Part shown: positions 36,441 through 45,834 of the stretch, one piece after another | Layout: each line of letters starts with the position of its first letter | Position numbering within the stretch: the first letter of the stretch is position 1 | Assembly (NCBI RefSeq): GCF_007752935.1 | Contig: NZ_CP036319.1 | Span: 434,001-498,000 of the forward strand | DNA from: Crateriforma conspicua | Lineage (GTDB): Bacteria; Planctomycetota; Planctomycetia; Pirellulales; Pirellulaceae | Reading direction: 5' to 3' | DNA length: 64,000 nucleotides | Notes under the pieces: generated by a model | Told to the model about the DNA's origin: nothing | Databases searched by the model: none | Seen by the model: the letters and a program-made list of their open reading frames with translations, nothing else | Made by a program: the position numbers and the translations under genes

Positions 36441-39400
36441 ATGTCCGAACCACAGTATGTAACCGTTGATGGCAATGAAGCGGTTGCCAGAATCGCTCAC
36501 TTGGCCAGCGAAGTGATCGCGATTTATCCCATCACCCCCGCGTCGTCGATGGGGGAATTGGCGGATCAATGGACCAGCCAGGGCAAACGGAACGTGTTCG
36601 GCGTTTCGCCTACCGTGATCGAAATGCAAAGCGAAGCCGGTGCCGCCGGCACGGTTCACGGCGCGCTGCAGGCCGGAGCATTGTCGACGACGTTCACCGC
36701 GTCGCAGGGTTTGCTGCTGATGATTCCGGAGATGTACAAGATCGCCGGACAGTTGTTGCCCACCGTTTTCCACGTTGCCGCGCGGTCCTTGGCGACTCAT
36801 GCGCTGTCCATCTTTGGCGACCACAGCGACGTGATGGCGGCTCGCGCGACGGGCTGGGCCATGTTGTGTTCTGCTGGCGTACAAGAGGCACAGGACTTTG
36901 CGTTGATTTCGCACGCCGCAACGCTGCAGGTACGCGTGCCCTTCTTGCACTTCTTTGACGGATTTCGAACGTCCCATGAAGTGTCCAAAATTGTCCAAGT
37001 CAGTGAAGACGACGTTCGCGCGATGATCGATGAAGACGCCGTCGTGGCGTGTCGCGATCGCGCATTGACGCCGGATCACCCGGTCGTCCGTGGCACGTCA
37101 CAAAATCCAGATGTGTTTTTCCAGTCTCGCGAAGCTGCCAATCTGTACTACTGCGGTCTCGGCCACATGTTACAGGCGACGATGGACCGGTTCGCCAAAC
37201 TGACCGGTCGCCAGTATCACCTTTACCAATACGAGGGTGCCCCGGATGCCGATCGCGTGATCGTGATCATGGGCAGCGGCACCGGCGCCGTTCGCGAAGC
37301 CGTCCAACGTCTGAATGAACAGGGGCAAAAGGTCGGCGTCTTGTCGGTCAAGCTTTACCGCCCACTGGACGCCCAGCGTTTGATCGAAGCGTTGCCCGAT
37401 ACGGTGAACAGCGTCGCCGTGTTGGACCGCACCAAAGAACCGGGGGCGATCGGCGAACCGCTGTATCAAGACTTTGTTGTCGCCTTGGACGAACAGTGGG
37501 CCGAAACGCACCGGCACCGCGCCGAAAATCCGCCGCGGGTGATCGGCGGTCGCTACGGGCTTTCGTCCAAGGAATTCACGCCCGCCATGGCCGCGCGAGT
37601 CTTTGACGAATTGACCCAGTCCGGTGCCAAGAAACATTTCACGATCGGAATCTACGACGACGTGACCCGATTGAGCCTAGATTGGGACGTCGATTTTTGC
37701 ACCGAGTCCGACGCCGTTACGCGAGCCGTCTTCTACGGATTGGGCAGCGACGGAACCGTTGGTGCCAGCAAGAACACCGTCAAAATCATCGGTGAAAACA
37801 CACCGTTGTATGCCCAAGGTTATTTCGTCTACGACAGCAAAAAGTCGGGATCCACCACCGTTTCACATTTGCGGTTCGGCCCCCAACCGATCGATTCCAC
37901 CTATCTGATCGATGAAGCTACGTTTGTCGGCTGTAACCAGTTTCCGTTCATGAAACGCTTGGACGTGCTGAAATCCGCTTCGCGCGGCGCCACGGTGTTG
38001 CTGAACAGTCCCTACGACGCCGATCACGTTTGGGACCAACTGCCGGCCACCGCCCAGCAACAGATTCTGGATAAAGACCTGAGCCTATACGTGGTGGATG
38101 CCTACAGCGTCGCGAAGAAAGCGGGCATGGGCAATCGGATCAACACGATCATGCAGACATGCTTCTTCGCCTTGTCGGATATCTTGCCCACCGAACAAGC
38201 CGTCGACCTGATCAAAGAATCCATCCGCAAGACGTACGGCAAACGCGGTGACGAAGTCGTCCAGAAAAACTTTGGTGCGGTCGACGCCGCCATCGAAGGT
38301 CTGGAGAAGGTCGACGTGCCCGGCGAAGTCACCACGACCCTGCAGCCCATGCCCGCGGTTTCGGGCGACACCACGGAGTTTGTTGATCTGGTCACGGCCC
38401 AGTTGATTGCCGGGGCCGGTGACTTGTTACCCGTCAGTGCCCTGCCCGTCGACGGTACATTCCCGGTGGGGACGTCCAAGTTTGAAAAACGCAGCATCGC
38501 CCAAGAAATCCCGATTTGGGATGCCGATCTGTGCACCGCGTGTGGGCTGTGTTCTCTGGTTTGTCCCCACGCGGCGATTCGTGCCAAGGTCTATCCCGTT
38601 GAACTACTGGTGGATGCACCGGAGTCCTTTGCGTCGGCCGCCTGGAAAGACAAGGCATCGCCCGGCCAAGCGATGACGATTCAGGTGTCTCCCGACGACT
38701 GCACGGGATGCCGTGTGTGTGTGGACGTGTGTCCGGCGAAAAGCAAGACCGTCGAAAACCACAAGGCCATCGACATGATGCCGATGCAGGATCATGCCGA
38801 GGTGGAACGAAAGAATTATGGATTCTTCGAATCGATTCCGGAGTTCGAACGATCCTCCGTCAAGCAAACGACGGTCAAGGGAGCTCAGCTTCTGAAGCCG
38901 TTGTTCGAATTCTCCGGTGCATGCAGTGGTTGCGGTGAAACGCCGTACATCAAGCTGATGACGCAGTTGTTCGGGGATCGTGCCGTGATCGCCAACGCGA
39001 CCGGTTGTTCATCGATCTTCGGCGGCAATCTGCCGACCGCACCGTGGACCACCGACGATGAAGGTCGCGGTCCGGCGTGGGCCAATTCGTTGTTCGAAGA
39101 CAACAGCGAATTCGGGTTGGGCATACGCTTGTCAATCGATCACCAACGGCAACAAGCCGAACACCTGTTGCGGTGCATGCAACCCAAGGTGGGTGACGAG
39201 CTGGTCGACGCGATCGTCGCCTTTCATGGTGGACCGGAGGCACAAGTCGAACAGCAACGTCAGCGAGTCGCGCAGTTGAAGCAGGCGTTGTCGGGCTTGG
39301 GCGACGATCCCATGGCCGCAGATCTGTTGGAACGCGCCGACGCATTGGTGCCCAAGAGTGTTTGGATCGTGGGCGGTGACGGTTGGGCGTATGACATTGG

Positions 39401-40001
39401 TTTTGGCGGTCTGGATCATGTGATTTCAACTGGTGCCAACGTCAACATCCTGGTGCTGGATACCGGCGTGTATTCCAACACCGGCGGCCAAAACTCCAAA
39501 GCCACGCCGCGTGCGGCCACCGCGAAGTTCGCCGCCGGTGGCAAGGCCGGGCGCAAGAAAGACCTGGGCATGATTGCGATGTCCTATGGCAACGCTTACG
39601 TGGCCCAGATCGCGATGGGGGCCAATCCGAACCAGACGATGAAGGTCTTCCACGAAGCGGAATCATTCGTCGGCCCGTCGTTGATCCTTGCATACAGCCC
39701 ATGCATCGCTCACGGCATCGCGATGGGAACCGGGATGACCCACCAAAAAGATGTCATCGCATCGGGGTTGTGGCCGCTGTACCGTCACGATCCGCGTTTG
39801 AAGGACGAAGGCAAAAACGCATTTCGTCTGGACAGTCGCAAACCGAAGATCACGTTTGCTGAACTGGCCAAGCAGGAGGGCCGCTTCGCCGCCGTGTCGC
39901 GAACCGATCCCCAGCGTGCCGAACAGTTGTACCAACTGGCACAAGATGACATTGATCAACAGTGGCGACGATACGAATCGCTGGCCGCCGAAACGGAGTA
40001 G
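36441..40001 (+). CDS. nifJ: Pyruvate:ferredoxin (flavodoxin) oxidoreductase
   Basis: Converts pyruvate and CoA to acetyl-CoA and CO2, passing electrons to ferredoxin or flavodoxin. The 1186-residue single-chain enzyme has all domains: POR-N (MSEPQYVTVDGNEAVARIAHL), gamma-type domain II-III, two [4Fe-4S] ferredoxin motifs (CTACGLCSLVCP about 698, CTGCRVCVDVCP about 754), the proximal cysteine CSGCGETPY (about 827), and the thiamine site GGDGWAYDIG (about 979). Start chosen at MSEPQYV; upstream in-frame sequence is not conserved in type. Monocistronic. Confidence 0.95.
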   Translation: MSEPQYVTVDGNEAVARIAHLASEVIAIYPITPASSMGELADQWTSQGKRNVFGVSPTVIEMQSEAGAAGTVHGALQAGALSTTFTASQGLLLMIPEMYKIAGQLLPTVFHVAARSLATHALSIFGDHSDVMAARATGWAMLCSAGVQEAQDFALISHAATLQVRVPFLHFFDGFRTSHEVSKIVQVSEDDVRAMIDEDAVVACRDRALTPDHPVVRGTSQNPDVFFQSREAANLYYCGLGHMLQATMDRFAKLTGRQYHLYQYEGAPDADRVIVIMGSGTGAVREAVQRLNEQGQKVGVLSVKLYRPLDAQRLIEALPDTVNSVAVLDRTKEPGAIGEPLYQDFVVALDEQWAETHRHRAENPPRVIGGRYGLSSKEFTPAMAARVFDELTQSGAKKHFTIGIYDDVTRLSLDWDVDFCTESDAVTRAVFYGLGSDGTVGASKNTVKIIGENTPLYAQGYFVYDSKKSGSTTVSHLRFGPQPIDSTYLIDEATFVGCNQFPFMKRLDVLKSASRGATVLLNSPYDADHVWDQLPATAQQQILDKDLSLYVVDAYSVAKKAGMGNRINTIMQTCFFALSDILPTEQAVDLIKESIRKTYGKRGDEVVQKNFGAVDAAIEGLEKVDVPGEVTTTLQPMPAVSGDTTEFVDLVTAQLIAGAGDLLPVSALPVDGTFPVGTSKFEKRSIAQEIPIWDADLCTACGLCSLVCPHAAIRAKVYPVELLVDAPESFASAAWKDKASPGQAMTIQVSPDDCTGCRVCVDVCPAKSKTVENHKAIDMMPMQDHAEVERKNYGFFESIPEFERSSVKQTTVKGAQLLKPLFEFSGACSGCGETPYIKLMTQLFGDRAVIANATGCSSIFGGNLPTAPWTTDDEGRGPAWANSLFEDNSEFGLGIRLSIDHQRQQAEHLLRCMQPKVGDELVDAIVAFHGGPEAQVEQQRQRVAQLKQALSGLGDDPMAADLLERADALVPKSVWIVGGDGWAYDIGFGGLDHVISTGANVNILVLDTGVYSNTGGQNSKATPRAATAKFAAGGKAGRKKDLGMIAMSYGNAYVAQIAMGANPNQTMKVFHEAESFVGPSLILAYSPCIAHGIAMGTGMTHQKDVIASGLWPLYRHDPRLKDEGKNAFRLDSRKPKITFAELAKQEGRFAAVSRTDPQRAEQLYQLAQDDIDQQWRRYESLAAETE

Positions 40002-40043
40002 CCATTCATCCACGCTCGATCGACACGTTGCCAACGGCGATGA

Positions 40044-40415
40044 TCAATCGTCGTCGCCCAGCATTCTGCGTCGCAATTCGGGCAGACGTCGGCGGTGATA
40101 CCGGTGCGTGCGGACGGCGTCCAGCAACGCCAGTCCGACGACCGTGATCAGGCACAGCATCACAATGCTCCAGCAACCGAGCCACACGGCGCGGCTTTCC
40201 GGCCCCTTCACCGTGGCGATCAAGATCAACAGCCCGCAGATGCCAATGATCCCGTGGATCCGCCGCCGGCTACGAAAACGCGAACGCAGATAATCCGCAT
40301 CCGTCTTGTCATCGTACTCGGATTCTTCCCCCGGCCATCCCTGTCGCTCGTTCCACTGCAGCCACACGGCAAACAAGATCAGCGTGACCGAAAGGATGAT
40401 TCCGCCGCTAAACAT
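40044..40415 (-). CDS. Small membrane protein, 3 TM
   Basis: 123 residues with three hydrophobic segments (about 3-20, 50-68, 75-97), a charged acidic loop (GEESEYDDKTDADY) and a basic C-terminus ending RRRMLGDDD. No domain recognised. It follows the M28 peptidase gene (stop to start gap six bases, same strand), so the two are probably co-transcribed. Confidence 0.6.
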   Translation of the reverse strand: MFSGGIILSVTLILFAVWLQWNERQGWPGEESEYDDKTDADYLRSRFRSRRRIHGIIGICGLLILIATVKGPESRAVWLGCWSIVMLCLITVVGLALLDAVRTHRYHRRRLPELRRRMLGDDD

Positions 40416-40421
40416 GATGCG

Positions 40422-41741
40422 TTATTGCCGTTGTAGCCATTGATGCACGACCCAAACCACCGCGGCCAGACTTTCGCCGCTGCAGTTTTCGGGGATGTCT
40501 TGTTCGGTGTGCCAGTATTGCGGGGCACCCAGTCCAGGCCTGGGATAATCGAAATCGATCAAGTCCACCGTCGGAATGCCCGCAATCTGATTCAATGGCA
40601 GATGGTCGTCACGAATTTCATGGCGACTGCGCGGGACAAATGCGGTGACCCCCAAATCGTCCGCCACGTCCCAAATTTGATGCGCCACTTGGCGGGCGTA
40701 CTTCAAACTGTTGCGTTCGTAATAGATCTTTAGTTCTTTGTCGCCGACCATGTCCAACAGCACGCCGGCGGTGTACGGCGATTGGGGCGGCTGCATTCGG
40801 TACTGTTGGGCGAAATAGGTGGAACCCAGAAAGTACTTGTCACGCCGCTCGTCAAAGACGAATTCTTCGGCGTCAAACATGACCAAGTCCACGCCGACAT
40901 CCGGCGGCAACTGGTCCAAGTGATGAGCCATTTCCATCAGACCCGCGACTCCGCTGCCACCGTCATTGGCCCCGACAAAGCGACCTTTGGGATTGCGGCG
41001 GTCTCGATCGGGGAACGGACGTGTGTCGTAGTGGGCACACAACAGGAATCGTTTCGGACGATCCAAGTGCCATGATGCGATCAGGTTGGCCATCGGGATG
41101 ACATCGCCCGTTTCCGGATGCCGGATACGCGTCGATTGCAAGCGAACCGTTCCTCCCAGCGATTCGAAGTGACGCTTCAGAAACGCTTGCTGGGTTTCCA
41201 TGCCGGCACTGGCCGTGGGCCTGGGCCCGATGTCACAGATCTGGCGCAAGTATCCCATCGCGCGATCCGCATCGTAGGGTGCCGGGATCGCGGTGCGCGC
41301 CGGCGCGGCGGCGATGTCGTTGTCCAAACCGCCGCCGGACTGAATTCCAATCGCGACCAGTGCGATGCCCGCCACCACCAAGGTTGCGGCGACGGCCAAC
41401 AGCGGTGTCGCCCGTCGCGTGTTGGACGGCACGGCCGAGGCGTCTGCATCATCGGGGCGGTGGGGGCCAGCGTCATGAACGGCGGAACGATGGGATGCCC
41501 GATGACCGGCCGCCGCGCGCGAATGTTCTGACTTTCCAGCTGTCTTTGTCGATGCCACGTCGGCCGCCGGCGTTAAGGTTGCCAAGGGAGGTTCGTTTGG
41601 GGGGACTCCGGAGGCCGCCACGAAGCCTCGTCGATGCCAAACGTAGGCGTTTGGCGGTTCCAAGTCCAGGTTTACCAGCCGAACGGGTGTGTCCGGAAAA
41701 CTGTTCAAATGTGCCCTGATTCGCGTTGGCGTGGTGACCAT
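40422..41741 (-). CDS. M28 family peptidase, glutaminyl-peptide cyclotransferase-like
   Basis: 439 residues. A Pro/Ala-rich N-terminal region (about 1-115), one membrane anchor (about 114-134), then a zinc-dependent alpha/beta-hydrolase fold. Family motifs are AHYDTRPFPDRD, GANDGGSGVAGLMEMA (metal Asp), FDAEEF (Glu), HLPLNQIAGIPTVDLIDFDYP and YWHTEQDIPENCSGESLA (metal His). The last two are typical of glutaminyl cyclases rather than aminopeptidases. Probably extracytoplasmic. ATG at 41741 gives a long N-terminus; a later start is possible. It precedes a small membrane protein gene. Confidence 0.82.
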   Translation of the reverse strand: MVTTPTRIRAHLNSFPDTPVRLVNLDLEPPNAYVWHRRGFVAASGVPPNEPPLATLTPAADVASTKTAGKSEHSRAAAGHRASHRSAVHDAGPHRPDDADASAVPSNTRRATPLLAVAATLVVAGIALVAIGIQSGGGLDNDIAAAPARTAIPAPYDADRAMGYLRQICDIGPRPTASAGMETQQAFLKRHFESLGGTVRLQSTRIRHPETGDVIPMANLIASWHLDRPKRFLLCAHYDTRPFPDRDRRNPKGRFVGANDGGSGVAGLMEMAHHLDQLPPDVGVDLVMFDAEEFVFDERRDKYFLGSTYFAQQYRMQPPQSPYTAGVLLDMVGDKELKIYYERNSLKYARQVAHQIWDVADDLGVTAFVPRSRHEIRDDHLPLNQIAGIPTVDLIDFDYPRPGLGAPQYWHTEQDIPENCSGESLAAVVWVVHQWLQRQ

Positions 41742-41829
41742 GGATTTGGTAACCGGGGGCCTGCCCGGCCGGTGCGCAAAGGCTGGGGAATGCTTCGCAC
41801 AGTTTCACATTCAGCACGCCGGTGTCGTC

Positions 41830-42792
41830 ATGGACCGACCAATCGATCACAGAGCGGTTTCGTTGCCGTTTCTGCTATTCGTCACGCTTCTCATGGTTTC
41901 AGGCAATCTGACCAGCACGACATCGGCCTTCGGTCAGTCGTCGGTGCCGACCGAGCCTTGGCTACAGGCGCCGATCATTTCCGAACCGATCCCGACCCCG
42001 GTGCCGATGCCGGAGGAACCCGTGATCCATGGGCAAACGGTGGACTTTGATGCCGTCATTGGATCGCAAGCGGTGGCCGAATCGCCGCCGCTGCAGCAAG
42101 AGGTCATTCGTTGGTACCAATACCCGTGGCGGTGGATGACGCAGGGTTGGGAAAACCATGCGGAGTTCGGTTTGGACGGCAGCGAAGGCAACGCCGACAC
42201 ACTGGCCATCCAAACCGGTCTGGAAATGAAGCGTTCCACCGACGCGTACACCCTGGCGATCGACTTTGATTACCGCCAAGCCAGCAGCCGCAGCGTTCTG
42301 ACCGAAGACAACGCGCGACTGAATATCGACTATGACCGATTGTTGGGTGACAGCAATTGGTCGGCATTCGGCAAGTTAGGCTTTGAGTATGACGATTTCA
42401 AAGCCTTCGATTTGCGTCTGAACCTGAACGGTGGTCTCGGGTATTACTGGATTCGAAACGATCGAACTTCGTTTGTGACTCGTTTCGGTGCCGGTGCGTC
42501 GCGTGAATTCGGGGCTCCGATTGACGACTGGACTCCGGAGGCGGTGTTCGGCTTGGATGCGGAGCATCAGTTGAATTCACGCAACAAACTGAAAGGCAAG
42601 GTCGATTACTTCCCCAGTTGGGAAGATTTCTCCGACTATCGCCTGGTCACCGACTTGGCGTGGGAGATCTTGCTGAACGAGGCCGAAAACTTCAGCCTGA
42701 AGCTGGCCGTGACCGACCGCTATGACAGCACACCGCAAGGCGCTTTGGCCAACGACGTCTATTATTCGATGCTGTTGCTGTACAAATTTTAG
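41830..42792 (+). CDS. DUF481 outer-membrane protein
   Basis: 320 residues. Start at MDRPIDHRAVSLPFLL gives a signal peptide (about 1-36, ending SAFGQ). After a Pro-rich lead, the rest (about 95-320) is alternating beta strands with an aromatic C-terminal strand MLLLYKF, typical of outer-membrane beta barrels; the family resembles YdiY/DUF481. Substrate unknown. Divergent from the M28 peptidase gene with 88 bases between starts. Confidence 0.8.
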   Translation: MDRPIDHRAVSLPFLLFVTLLMVSGNLTSTTSAFGQSSVPTEPWLQAPIISEPIPTPVPMPEEPVIHGQTVDFDAVIGSQAVAESPPLQQEVIRWYQYPWRWMTQGWENHAEFGLDGSEGNADTLAIQTGLEMKRSTDAYTLAIDFDYRQASSRSVLTEDNARLNIDYDRLLGDSNWSAFGKLGFEYDDFKAFDLRLNLNGGLGYYWIRNDRTSFVTRFGAGASREFGAPIDDWTPEAVFGLDAEHQLNSRNKLKGKVDYFPSWEDFSDYRLVTDLAWEILLNEAENFSLKLAVTDRYDSTPQGALANDVYYSMLLLYKF

Positions 42793-42934
42793 TTGACGCT
42801 GGAATGGTGCGGTGAAAGCTCATCGTTGGCGGCAGCTATTCGTTCTGGATCGATTCTTATGACTGGCGTCAACGCAATCCAGCGATGCAATAGAAGCGGG
42901 CGATTGGTAAGGCAAACGCATCCTGAACAAGACG

Positions 42935-42970
42935 AGACGTAGATGCTTTGAAATCAACGCATCTACGTCT
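42935..42970. terminator. Perfect 12-bp hairpin, possible bidirectional terminator
   Basis: Inverted repeat agacgtagatgc / gcatctacgtct with a 12-base loop, between the convergent DUF481 (plus) and PEP-CTERM (minus) genes. It lies 30-65 bases past the PEP-CTERM stop. No long T-tract follows on either strand, so its role as a terminator is probable but not certain. Confidence 0.5.
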
Positions 42971-43000
42971 GTCAAAATACTGATGGTGGCAATGAAAGGT

Positions 43001-43762
43001 TTATGATTCCTTTCGTCGCTGACGGAATCGTCGGCGAGCCCCAATGCTGATCATACCAATCGAGAAGAAAGCTACCGTACTGGGTTCGGGAACAGCGCTA
43101 GCATTCCTGAACTCAACATTGTCGTAGAACATCCCCGAACTGTCATAGTTGCCCACGAGGTTATTAAAGCCGAATTGAATGCGACCTTCGGTCCAAGTGG
43201 GATCCAGAGTCACCGACAGCGTTGAAGCTGACAGAAAGGCTCCAGTCGCGTCGCCTGTGTCTAGGGTGTCTCCGCCCAACAGGTTGAACGCCGGATCAAA
43301 GACACGAATAAATGCACCGACCTCGGTGTCGCCTGCTGGCGGCGCGGCTGGATTAAATGCGTAGTCAAAGTCAAACGTCCAAGTATCTCCTGATGACGTG
43401 TCAGCTGCGGTGAATTGATATTCAACGAAAAAGCTGATTGCTTCTTGCGCGTTTGGTGACATCGGATCTTGGCCAGGATTGCTACGGTTATGAACAGCCG
43501 CATTGTCGTAATTGGCGAAGAAATTCAAGTACTGATTGCCAGCCCCATCGTCGGCAAGTTGAAAAATTTGAGCGTTATTCGTCGCCGGCTCGGAAATGAA
43601 ATAGCCTCCGGGGAATCCGCCGTTGTCAGAAAAAACAACCCAAGGCGAGAAGGTGGCGCCCGTGGATTGAAAGTCGTCTGAAAAGGCCGAGATCGCAGCG
43701 GATGCCGGACTTGACAGCATCGCAGCAACACCCCCGGCAATTAAAATAATGAAGTGTTTCAT
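43001..43762 (-). CDS. PEP-CTERM sorting domain protein
   Basis: 253 residues. The ATG at 43762 (MKHFIILIAGG) has GGAG ten bases upstream; ATG 43771 is too close to that site. Signal peptide about 1-20 (ending SPASA), a beta-rich exported part (about 25-220), and a C-terminal sorting signal VPEPS, hydrophobic helix and basic end RRRFRQRRKES. Such tails are recognised by exosortases; none is in the window. Third positions are more AT-rich than in neighbouring genes. Confidence 0.88.
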   Translation of the reverse strand: MKHFIILIAGGVAAMLSSPASAAISAFSDDFQSTGATFSPWVVFSDNGGFPGGYFISEPATNNAQIFQLADDGAGNQYLNFFANYDNAAVHNRSNPGQDPMSPNAQEAISFFVEYQFTAADTSSGDTWTFDFDYAFNPAAPPAGDTEVGAFIRVFDPAFNLLGGDTLDTGDATGAFLSASTLSVTLDPTWTEGRIQFGFNNLVGNYDSSGMFYDNVEFRNASAVPEPSTVAFFSIGMISIGARRRFRQRRKES

Positions 43763-44194
43763 TGACGTCATTCTCCTCGAAGAGTCTTGGGGAAACGCAC
43801 GAAGCTCGTTGTGGACCCAGTGCATCAACCACGATTCTTCTTAAAGCCTTAAAAATCAATGCTCGAGTTTCACCAGCGGCGATACATTTTAAGGCGTCTT
43901 GGCTCACAAGCGGGGGCTCCCTTGGCTTTCTGGGTGTGGTGAATTTGATTTTTTTTTGCGTCCTGTGAGTCCAGGTTGCCTAGACGCGGAATTCCTTGAA
44001 TTCCATAACTCTATTGGGAAGCGTGTTAGTCGATCGAATGATGGGGGGAGCAGCCAATTGGCTCAAACGCTACCCGATCGGAAAATGCTCTGTCGGGGGG
44101 AGGCGGAGGCTGGAATTGGGCAGCAGTACCCGTGTAAGTACAAAGACGCCAGTATGGTGGTGGGAAGCCTTGAGTCTCAGCAGCATTGGCGATG
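43763..44194. other. AT-richer gap upstream of PEP-CTERM gene
   Basis: About 430 bases with lower GC than the surroundings, including a nine-T run near 43950. It should contain the promoter of the minus-strand PEP-CTERM gene. No gene, RNA or hairpin of note seen; short readings here lack plausible starts. Confidence 0.4.
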
Positions 44195-44458
44195 TCAGTG
44201 CATTCGTCGGCCGAGTCGGATGAAACGCACGATGCCGACCAACAGCATCAGTGCGCCGGCGGTGATCAGCACCCAGGCGACGCTTCGTGTCCACGACAGG
44301 TCCGCGAAAAATTTAATCAGCGTGATTCCGCTTCCGGCGAACATCAAAGCGGTCCGCACATAAGCCAACAAGGTGCGTTCGTTGGCCAGGTCGGTGCGGA
44401 TCAACGCCAGATCATTTCGGCGATCAGCTTTATCTTTTTCGGGCTCCGGTGCGACCAT
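44195..44458 (-). CDS. DUF202 (YidH) family membrane protein
   Basis: 87 residues. Charged N-terminus, then the DUF202 signature LANERTLLAYVRTALMF (with the Arg-Thr-Leu-Leu-Ala-Tyr-Val-Arg-Thr core), followed by two transmembrane helices (about 38-58 and 63-79). Function unknown. It follows the ROK kinase gene, same strand, 18 bases after its stop, so they are probably co-transcribed. Confidence 0.85.
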   Translation of the reverse strand: MVAPEPEKDKADRRNDLALIRTDLANERTLLAYVRTALMFAGSGITLIKFFADLSWTRSVAWVLITAGALMLLVGIVRFIRLGRRMH

Positions 44459-44476
44459 TGGTTCGCGACCTGCTGA

Positions 44477-45556
44477 TTAGGCTTCGTTTGCCGACAAGGC
44501 GTCGACATAGGCCCCGATGACCGCGGCGCTGTCGCCACAGTCGGAAAACTCGATGTCGGTAAAATCCCGGAATCCGTCCAACGCGTGATCGTAGAACGAT
44601 TCTTGGGCGATCCGCAGGTAACGCTGACGCACATCGGGTGCCAGGTCACAGACGCCACCGCCGACGACCAACAGGTCGTAATCACCGATGTACTGCAGCA
44701 TCAACAATGCCATGCCCAGCGCTTTGGCTTGGTCGTCGAAAAGTTCGATGGCCAGTGCGTCGCCGTCGGCCGCCAATTCACGAAGCTGTTTGGCACGGTC
44801 CTTGTCGGTGCCTTCGACACTGTTCAGCGGATGATCCTTCCAATCGTCCAGCTTCAAGCGATACGCCAGTTGGTGTGTCAGCGCGGTCAATGACACGGCG
44901 GATTCGACCGCGTTGAAGGTGTTGCCGACTTTCAATTCGCGATCTTGGGGATAACGAAAGGCGTCGACCGGCAACAGAATGTGTCCGGCGTGTCCGGCAC
45001 GACCCTTGCGACCGCGGACGACTTTGCCTTCACGAACTTCGCCACCACCAAAGCCGGTGCCCACGGCAATCATGAACAGCGAATCGAGTTGTTTGTTGGG
45101 ACGATCCAAATTCAGCCCGGTGTGCTGGGCCAATTTTGCATCGATCTTCAAATCGCCTCGCCGCACGGCAAATTCGCCCAATGCCGCGGCCTGGCCGTCG
45201 CCCAGATAGCGGACCTCGATCGCCGGCGCGGTTTCACGCAACTTCTCCTGCAACATTTCGCGGATCGGACAATGGTTCCAATCCGGATGATTCAGGTTGG
45301 GTGACCCGTGAAGCACACCATCGATGGTGGCCGGCCCGGGCGTTGCCAAGGTCACGACCGGAAAGTCATCCAAGGACAGATGCAGACGATCCGCCGAACG
45401 CAGGATTTCGGCAACGATGTCGTCCACGGTCGCACCGGGGCCATCGTTGGAACGGGTGCGAAATTGATCCGACAGTTCGATCAGTTGACCCTGATGGTCA
45501 CCCATGCAAATCGTGGACGTTGTTCCGCCCACATCGACGCCGATGAAATATGACAC
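44477..45556 (-). CDS. ROK family sugar kinase/ATPase
   Basis: 359 residues. N-terminal phosphate loop VDVGGTTSTICMGD, then ATPGPATIDGVLHGSPNLNHPDWN and IAVGTGFGGGEV, as in ROK glucokinases and N-acetylhexosamine kinases. The usual zinc-binding cluster (C-x-C-G-x-x-G-C-x-E) after GHAGH is missing: the region reads RAGHAGHILLP with no following cysteines. Substrate is probably a hexose or its derivative (inference). Followed by the DUF202 gene. Confidence 0.82.
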   Translation of the reverse strand: MSYFIGVDVGGTTSTICMGDHQGQLIELSDQFRTRSNDGPGATVDDIVAEILRSADRLHLSLDDFPVVTLATPGPATIDGVLHGSPNLNHPDWNHCPIREMLQEKLRETAPAIEVRYLGDGQAAALGEFAVRRGDLKIDAKLAQHTGLNLDRPNKQLDSLFMIAVGTGFGGGEVREGKVVRGRKGRAGHAGHILLPVDAFRYPQDRELKVGNTFNAVESAVSLTALTHQLAYRLKLDDWKDHPLNSVEGTDKDRAKQLRELAADGDALAIELFDDQAKALGMALLMLQYIGDYDLLVVGGGVCDLAPDVRQRYLRIAQESFYDHALDGFRDFTDIEFSDCGDSAAVIGAYVDALSANEA

Positions 45557-45834
45557 GTGAAGTTTCCTTGAAGGCCGGTCGGGAGATCCGCCATCAAAGC
45601 CCGCCGACGGCGGACCTGAGCGATCATCCCGGCCTGTCGCGAGGGTGCGTCAGGCGATTGCGAGGCTGGTTCTGACCAAGTCGGCGACGGTGATTGTCAA
45701 TTCGCCAGTCGTCAGAGGAGCGGATTTGATATCGCACATCCCACTGCCGGACAAGATGACGGCGGTCTTTCCCCACGCCGGTCGACCGAATTTCACGGCG
45801 ATTGGTAGCCAGTTCGTCGGCAGCACGGACGCGT

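Noticed and set aside
43940-43960. T-run near 43950 as a terminator
   Set aside because: No stable stem precedes the T-run on the plus strand.
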